Assembly: GCA_016201575.1 (NCBI GenBank)
Contig: JACQCN010000379.1
Location: 1-11,438, forward strand
DNA length: 11,438 nucleotides
Reading direction: 5' to 3'
From: Candidatus Rokuibacteriota bacterium
Lineage (GTDB): Bacteria; Methylomirabilota; Methylomirabilia; Rokubacteriales; CSP1-6
Positions 7,922 through 11,438 of the stretch are shown here, piece after piece. The notes beneath the pieces were generated by a model. The model saw only the letters and a list, made by a program, of their open reading frames with translations. It was not told the origin of the DNA and searched no databases. How positions within the stretch are numbered: the stretch's first letter is position 1; the number at the start of each line of letters is the position of its first letter. The translations under genes and the position numbers were made by a program.

Positions 7922-8910
7922 TCAGGCCCCGCGCAGGCCGTAGAGCGCGGCCGGGTTGTCCCACAGCAGCTTCCGCTTGGCCGCGTCGGGAATCGGCAGC
8001 GCCCGCGCGGCCTCCACGGTGTCCGGCCACTTGTGGTCCGGGTGGGGGTAGTCGCTGGCGAAGAGCAGCCGGTCCTCTCCGATGAAGGCCAGGGCCTGCG
8101 GGAGGTAGGGTTCGTCGGGCTCGCAGGAGATCCAGCACTGGCGGTGGAAGTAGTCGCTCGGCTTGAGCGGCAGCTCGGGCTCTCCGGCGATTCCCCGCGT
8201 CTTCTCCCAGTGCTCGTCGAGCCGCCACAGCCAGTACGGGAGCCACCCGCACCCGGCCTCGAGAAACGCCACGCGCAGCCCCGGGTGCCGCTCGAGGACG
8301 CCGCCGCCGACGAGCGCGGCCATCGCCAGCATCTGCTCGATCGGGTGCGAGGCGGCGTGGCAGGCGAAGAAGGTCCGGAAGCGATCGGCGCCCGCCGTCG
8401 GCAGGTGCGCGCCGACCCCTTCGTGGATGCCGACGGCGAGCCCGCGCCGCTCGCACGGACCAGCATCCCCACCGGCCGCAGGCGGTCCGGCGCGTGGCGG
8501 CAGAACTCCAGGATCCAGTCGTTGTACGCGCGGCAGATCGCGAGGCCGAGGTCGGCGGCGAGGTCGTCGACGGCGGCCATGTAGAGGCCCTGCGTCGGAT
8601 AGAGGAAGGCGACCTCGATGCCGCCGTCGTCCATCGCGCGGATCTGGGACTCGGGGCCGAAGCCCGCCGCGATGTACGGCGCCAGGCGCTCGCCCATCCA
8701 GTCGCCGAACGCGGCCAGCATCGCCGGGCTGACGCACTCCGTCCGGGGCGAGAGCCGGCCGCCGCTCTGGAAGGCGATGTGCCCGGCGGGCGCCACCGTG
8801 ACGCGCGGCGCCTGCTCCCGGTACGCGGGATCGATGTAGCGCTCCCACATGCCCATGGGCTCCATCACGTGCCCGTCGGCGTCGATGATCCGGAAGCGAC
8901 GAGACGACAT
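7922..8910 (-). pseudogene. Amidohydrolase-2 family protein broken by an internal deletion
   Basis: PF04909-type metal-dependent hydrolase related to ACMSD/decarboxylase-like amidohydrolases, often found beside LLM genes. The first 151 or so residues read in one frame from ATG 8910 (GGAGG at 8916-8920, five bases upstream) and include the metal-binding DADGH (D12, H14) and FCRHAPDRLRPVGMLV. Near 8452-8460 similarity moves to another frame, which runs to the stop at 7922: ERRGLAVGIHEGVG, ACHAASHPIEQML, LRVAFLEAGCGWLPYWLWRL, LLFASDYPHPD, LLWDNPAALYGL. About 50 residues normally present between DRLRPVGMLV and the IHEG strand are absent. The lesion is therefore an out-of-frame deletion, not a point error. 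Both flanks are well preserved, so the event is recent or is an assembly fault. Translation as it stands stops homology after about 151 residues. Confidence 0.8.
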
Positions 8911-9078
8911 CGGCCCCTCCTCGCGCGGCTCTCGAGGCGGATTATGCACGACGCCGGAGGGATCGTGTACCGGGACGACGAAGCCCACGGAAATCCGGCC
9001 GGGCGCCGTGCTGATCCGGAGTGCCGGAGCCCGCCGGTCCCGGCTATTGGGGGAGGAGCTCGAAGACCTCGAGCGGGA

Positions 9079-9546
9079 TCAGTCGCGCCGGCGCTCCGCG
9101 TCCCACATCGTGAGACAGCGGGGGTGGAGGGGGACGTCGGAACCGGCCGAGTCGCCGACCGCGCAGTGTATCGACTCGATCACCTGATCGCACGCCCCGC
9201 AGCGGGCGCCCGAGCCGGCGCTGAACCACGTCCGCATCCCGTGCCCGCTCGGCAGATCCCCGGTCGCGAGCTTGTGCCGGATCTTCGCGCGGACGATGCT
9301 CGGAGCCAGCCGGCGATCGCGGTCAGGCCGGACGATGGCCCAACCGTTGACGGTTAGCTCGTGCTCGACGCTTCGCGGCGCGCGCCGCTCGGCCCGGCGG
9401 CGCTCGACCTCGCGCCCGCCCTGGAGCCGGCGCCGCTCCGCGAAGCGGCGGTCGACGACGATGCGCGCGCTGGTCTTCCCGAAGAGGTGCTGGGTGCGAG
9501 CATAGGCGGAGGGCTGGTCGCGGGCGACGATCACCAGGAGCCCCAT
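9079..9546 (-). CDS. Two-module hypothetical protein with putative zinc site (155 aa)
   Basis: The N-terminal module (MGLLVIVARDQPSAYARTQH, then IVVDRRFAERR, and ERRRAERR with VNGWAIVRPD) is a short beta-strand lead followed by Arg/Glu-rich helix. The C-terminal module (IVRAKIRHKLATGDLPS, then CGACDQVIESIHC, HPRCLTMWDAERRR) carries a Cys-x2-Cys pair and a His-x2-Cys pair that could bind zinc. From memory these modules resemble separate small proteins common in some uncultured high-GC phyla. Here they share one frame, joined near residue 80. It could be a natural fusion or a product of the deletions seen next door. No signal peptide. The ATG at 9546 lacks a strong ribosome site. Function unknown. 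Confidence 0.6.
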   Translation of the reverse strand: MGLLVIVARDQPSAYARTQHLFGKTSARIVVDRRFAERRRLQGGREVERRRAERRAPRSVEHELTVNGWAIVRPDRDRRLAPSIVRAKIRHKLATGDLPSGHGMRTWFSAGSGARCGACDQVIESIHCAVGDSAGSDVPLHPRCLTMWDAERRRD

Positions 9547-9570
9547 CGCGGGTCTCGAACGCTGGCGCGC

Positions 9571-9588
9571 GGCGCCCCTCAGGGCGCC
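9571..9588. repeat. Perfect 7-bp inverted repeat (hairpin)
   Basis: GGCGCCC (9571-9577) and GGGCGCC (9582-9588) pair perfectly around the loop CTCA. It lies between the end of the 51-aa gene and the start of the 155-aa gene, both on the minus strand. With no T-run it is not a canonical terminator. It could attenuate or stabilise the transcript between them. Confidence 0.4.
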
Positions 9589-9601
9589 GGGGCGGTGCGG
9601 A

Positions 9602-9757
9602 TCACCAGTACTCGCGCTGCTGCCAGGGGGCCGGCTTGGTCCGTGCCCACCGGCCGCCCATCACCCGTCTCCAGCGCCACAGCGCCAGCTCCCGCCTGAC
9701 GCCTTCGGGGAGCCGGATTCGACCCGGCGTGACGAGCGGCCTGAGCAACAGGATCAT
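9602..9757 (-). CDS. Trp/Arg-rich small protein (51 aa)
   Basis: An open frame of 51 codons with coding-like third positions begins MILLLRPLVTPGRIRLPEGV and ends ARTKPAPWQQREYW. Five tryptophans and twelve arginines give a strongly basic, aromatic peptide. The first eight residues are hydrophobic but too short for a membrane span. GAGG (plus-strand CCTC at 9761-9764) precedes the ATG by only three bases, while a GTG at 9766 is in frame and could start three codons earlier. It would be the first gene of a minus-strand run with the 155-aa protein, 55 bases downstream. No family recognised. Coding status rests on codon bias and composition only. Confidence 0.45.
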   Translation of the reverse strand: MILLLRPLVTPGRIRLPEGVRRELALWRWRRVMGGRWARTKPAPWQQREYW

Positions 9758-10041
9758 CTGCCTCACGGTAAGGCCAACCTACCGCCGCGGAGTGGAGGGC
9801 CGGAAAGAAAAAACGGCGGATCTGCGCCGGGCTCAACACCTGAACGGCACGGGCCGGCCTGACCAGCCTCCTGACGCCGCTCGCCAGAAACCCTCTCGCC
9901 AGGCCGGCCCTGCCTGGCAAGCCCCGCATCCAAAAGGCGTGCCGGCCCGAGCCCCGATGCTCCCGACCGCGAGGAGTTCGCGCTGATCGAGGAGGTCCGC
10001 CGGGCGAGGTGAAGATGCGCGGCGCCGGGTGAACCGGCCGG
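9758..10041. other. Intergenic stretch between small minus-strand gene and arsR
   Basis: No convincing complete gene. It holds a hairpin, GCCAGGC (9898-9904) with GCCTGGC (9912-9918) around seven bases, and an A-run at 9805-9814 that breaks the GC-rich composition. On the plus strand, the last 16 or so codons before a stop at 10010-10012 read DREEFALIEEVRRAR, which looks like the tail of a protein. The frame loses coding character upstream, so it may be a gene remnant. The arsR promoter begins just after this stretch. Confidence 0.4.
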
Positions 10042-10069
10042 TTGACATATCAAGAATTCTTGATATCTT
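10042..10069 (+). promoter_or_regulatory. arsR promoter with perfect 20-bp palindromic operator
   Basis: A consensus -35 TTGACA (10042-10047) is followed after 16 bases by TATCTT (10064-10069) as -10. The spacer is filled by a perfect palindrome, ATATCAAGAATTCTTGATAT (10047-10066), of the type bound by ArsR/SmtB dimers. Repressor bound there would occlude RNA polymerase. Transcription should begin about seven bases after the -10, at or next to the arsR ATG (10076), and no ribosome site precedes that ATG, so the message is probably leaderless. Confidence 0.8.
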
Positions 10070-10075
10070 TGCGCC

Positions 10076-10304
10076 ATGACCACGATGGCGGTGGGGAACA
10101 TCGAGCGGATGGCGCGGGCCTTCCACGCTCTCGCCGACGAGACCCTTCCACCTCAAGACGCTGAAGGACGCCGGGCTGCTGCGCGACCGGCGCGAGGGCC
10201 GCTGGGTGTACTACTCGATCAGCCCGGACGCGGTGGAGGAGGTGCAGCGGTTCGTCGGGCGGCTCAAGCAGTCGGGTCGATCCAACGGCTCGCGCTGCTC
10301 CTGA
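10076..10304 (+). pseudogene. arsR: ArsR-family repressor lacking its central segment
   Basis: ArsR repressors are winged-helix dimers that release DNA on binding As(III). Reading begins normally (MTTMAVGNIERMARAFHALA, DET to 10144). It then needs a different frame for the rest: FHLKTLKDAGLLRDRREGRW, then VYYSISPDAVEEVQRFVGRL and a tail ending GSRCS, with the stop at 10302-10304. The family normally has about 30 residues between ADET and FHLKTL, covering the helix with RLRIL and the CVC metal-binding box. That piece is gone, and the joint at 10142-10146 shifts frame. The recognition helix end and wing are intact in sequence but not translated in frame. As drawn, the gene cannot give a working arsenic-sensing repressor. 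An assembly deletion is the main alternative. Confidence 0.75.
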
Positions 10305-10327
10305 ACGCTCTTTTTTTGCCGTCACGC

Positions 10328-10343
10328 ATCAAGGTTTCTTGAT
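10328..10343 (+). promoter_or_regulatory. Second ArsR-type operator, before arsM
   Basis: ATCAAG (10328-10333) and CTTGAT (10338-10343) form an inverted repeat with a 4-base centre, the same half-sites and spacing as in the arsR operator; only the centre differs (GTTT instead of AATT). It ends 15 bases before the arsM ATG and just before its ribosome site. A seven-T run (10311-10317) lies upstream. No strong promoter is visible; TTGCCG at 10316-10321 is a weak -35 candidate. A bound repressor could block initiation or act as a roadblock to read-through from arsR. Confidence 0.7.
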
Positions 10344-10358
10344 CCAGGGGAGGGGACG

Positions 10359-11183
10359 ATGGCGGACGAGACGATCAAGGACATCGTGAAGGAGAAGTAC
10401 GGCCGGGCCGCGCTCCGGGTGACGTCCGGGGGCGCGAGCGCCTGCTGCGGCGCCTCGCCGTCGCGCGGCGGGTGCGATCCCATCACGGGCAACCTGTACG
10501 ACGAGGGCGAGACCGCGGCGCTGCCCGCCGAGGCCGTCGCCGCGTCCCTCGGCTGCGGCAACCCCACCGCGCTCGCGGAGCTCCGGCCGGGCGAGGTCGT
10601 GCTCGACCTGGGCTCGGGCGGCGGCATCGACGTGCTGCTCTCCGCGCGCCGCGTGGGACCGACGGGCAAGGCCTACGGCCTGGACATGACGGACGAGATG
10701 CTCGCGCTGGCGCGGGAGAACACGCGGAAGGCCGGCATGGACAACGTCGAGTTCCTCAAGGGAGAGATCGAGCGGATCCCGCTGCCGGACGCGTCGGTCG
10801 ACGTGATCATCTCCAACTGCGTGATCAATCTCTCGGCCGACAAGGACCGGGTGCTCGCCGAGGCCTTCCGCGTGCTCAAGCCGCGCGGGCGCCTGGCCGT
10901 CTCGGACGTGGTCGTGCGCGGCGAGGTGCCGCCGGCCATCCGGCGGAGCGTGGAGCTCTGGATCGGCTGCGTGGCGGGCGCGCTCGAGGAGGACGAGTAC
11001 CGCGCGAAGCTCGCCAGGGCGGGCTTCGAGGCGATCGACCTGGAGCCGACCCGGATCTACCGGGCCGAGGACGCCCGGGAGTTCCTGGCGGGTGCCGGGC
11101 TCGATGCCGACGCGATCGCCCCCGAGGTCGACGGGAAGTTCAGGAGCGCGTTCGTCCGGGCGCGGAAGCCGGCGGGCGGGTAG
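10359..11183 (+). CDS. arsM: Arsenite S-adenosylmethionine methyltransferase ArsM
   Basis: Cytoplasmic enzyme that methylates As(III) with S-adenosylmethionine to methylated and finally volatile arsenicals. Class I SAM fold with motif [17 protein letters not shown] (about residues 81-96), [15 protein letters not shown] and a conserved GNLYD...LGCGNP lead-in. The arsenic-binding cysteines are present: C66 in LGCGNP, C154 in SNCVINL and C204 in WIGCVAG, corresponding to C72, C174 and C224 of algal ArsM. C29, C30 and C39 are extra N-terminal thiols, one perhaps matching C44. Length of 274 aa is typical for bacterial ArsM. GGAGG at 10349-10353 precedes the ATG by five bases. It is intact and preceded by an ArsR-type operator, so it is expected to be arsenic-induced where a functional repressor exists. 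Confidence 0.95.
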   Translation: MADETIKDIVKEKYGRAALRVTSGGASACCGASPSRGGCDPITGNLYDEGETAALPAEAVAASLGCGNPTALAELRPGEVVLDLGSGGGIDVLLSARRVGPTGKAYGLDMTDEMLALARENTRKAGMDNVEFLKGEIERIPLPDASVDVIISNCVINLSADKDRVLAEAFRVLKPRGRLAVSDVVVRGEVPPAIRRSVELWIGCVAGALEEDEYRAKLARAGFEAIDLEPTRIYRAEDAREFLAGAGLDADAIAPEVDGKFRSAFVRARKPAGG

Positions 11184-11205
11184 CGGCCGCGCGGGCGCAC
11201 CGCCG

Positions 11206-11438
11206 ATGGTCGGGCCGTTCCGCCGCGCGCTCGTCATCGCCAACCCCATCGCGGGCCGCGGCCGCGCGGAGGCGATCGGACGCCGGGTGGCCGAGGAGCT
11301 CGCGCGCCGCGGGGCGCCCGCGGACCTGCACCTGACTCGCGCTCGCGGCGACGCGCGGGCGCGAGTCGCCGCGCTCGGGCCCGACGTCGATCTGGTCGTC
11401 GCGGTCGGTGGGGACGGAACGCTGCGCGAGGTCCTGGA
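11206..11438 (+). CDS. Diacylglycerol/lipid kinase family protein, 5' part
   Basis: Partial: the window ends after about 77 codons. The visible part has the DAGK catalytic-domain (PF00781) signatures, a first strand ALVIANPIAGRGRA and the nucleotide-binding VVAVGGDGTLREVL. Members phosphorylate diacylglycerol, sphingoid bases or similar lipids at the membrane. The ATG at 11206 lies 22 bases after the arsM stop without a clear ribosome site, so it may be read from the arsM transcript. A link to arsenic resistance is not implied by the family. The specific substrate cannot be told from this fragment. Confidence 0.85.
   Translation, partial: MVGPFRRALVIANPIAGRGRAEAIGRRVAEELARRGAPADLHLTRARGDARARVAALGPDVDLVVAVGGDGTLREVL

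Noticed and set aside
9690..9740. Possible tRNA on the minus strand (a GTCGAAT loop between CCGG arms resembles a T-arm)
   Set aside because: No matching acceptor stem, D-arm or anticodon arm could be built at correct distances, and the stretch reads well as codons of the 51-aa gene.
10305..10320. Intrinsic terminator after arsR, suggested by seven T residues
   Set aside because: No GC-rich stem could be found directly before the T-run, so it is only a T-tract.

Overview
The window is very GC-rich (about 70% by eye), with dense genes, short overlaps and almost exclusively G/C third codon positions. It looks like a chromosomal segment of an uncultured high-GC soil or sediment bacterium. The style of several small proteins, and the pairing of an amidohydrolase-2 gene with a luciferase-like monooxygenase, recalls Candidatus Rokubacteria and relatives. 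That placement is an impression from memory, not a search result.

Region 1 (114-6460, + strand) is an intact glycogen/alpha-glucan utilisation operon. It holds a DUF3417-type alpha-glucan phosphorylase, an isoamylase-type debranching enzyme (GlgX), a PF02685-type glucokinase (Glk) and a HAD-superfamily phosphatase. Phosphorylase yields glucose-1-phosphate, GlgX removes the branches that stop it, and Glk phosphorylates the free glucose that such breakdown generates. The HAD substrate is unknown. The catalytic residues of all four can be seen. A composite hairpin separates the operon from a convergent gene.

Region 2 (6485-9757, - strand) is accessory and partly decayed. It contains a 61-aa zinc-ribbon protein, a cluster of three DnaA-box-like sites with one perfect consensus box, a frame-switching remnant of an unrecognised gene, a 96-aa basic protein, a luciferase-like monooxygenase fragment, an amidohydrolase split by an internal out-of-frame deletion, a 155-aa protein that looks like two small-protein modules joined, and a 51-aa Trp/Arg-rich protein.

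Region 3 (10042-11438, + strand) is an arsenic-response locus. It has a near-consensus promoter with a perfect 20-bp palindromic operator, an arsR gene that has lost its middle (including the part that should carry the metal-binding cysteines), a second operator of the same half-sites directly before arsM, and an intact arsM (arsenite S-adenosylmethionine methyltransferase). The 5' end of a diacylglycerol-kinase-family gene runs off the window.

The most notable pattern is that at least three recognisable genes (amidohydrolase, monooxygenase, arsR), and perhaps two more, have lost internal segments while both flanks are almost undamaged. Either this locus has suffered recent repeated small deletions, or the sequence carries assembly deletions. 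Read mapping would decide. The clearest biological novelty is the arsenic circuit, with two matched operators and a probably leaderless regulator transcript, and the DnaA-box cluster in a short intergenic gap. I saw no CRISPR array, insertion sequence, rRNA or convincing tRNA.
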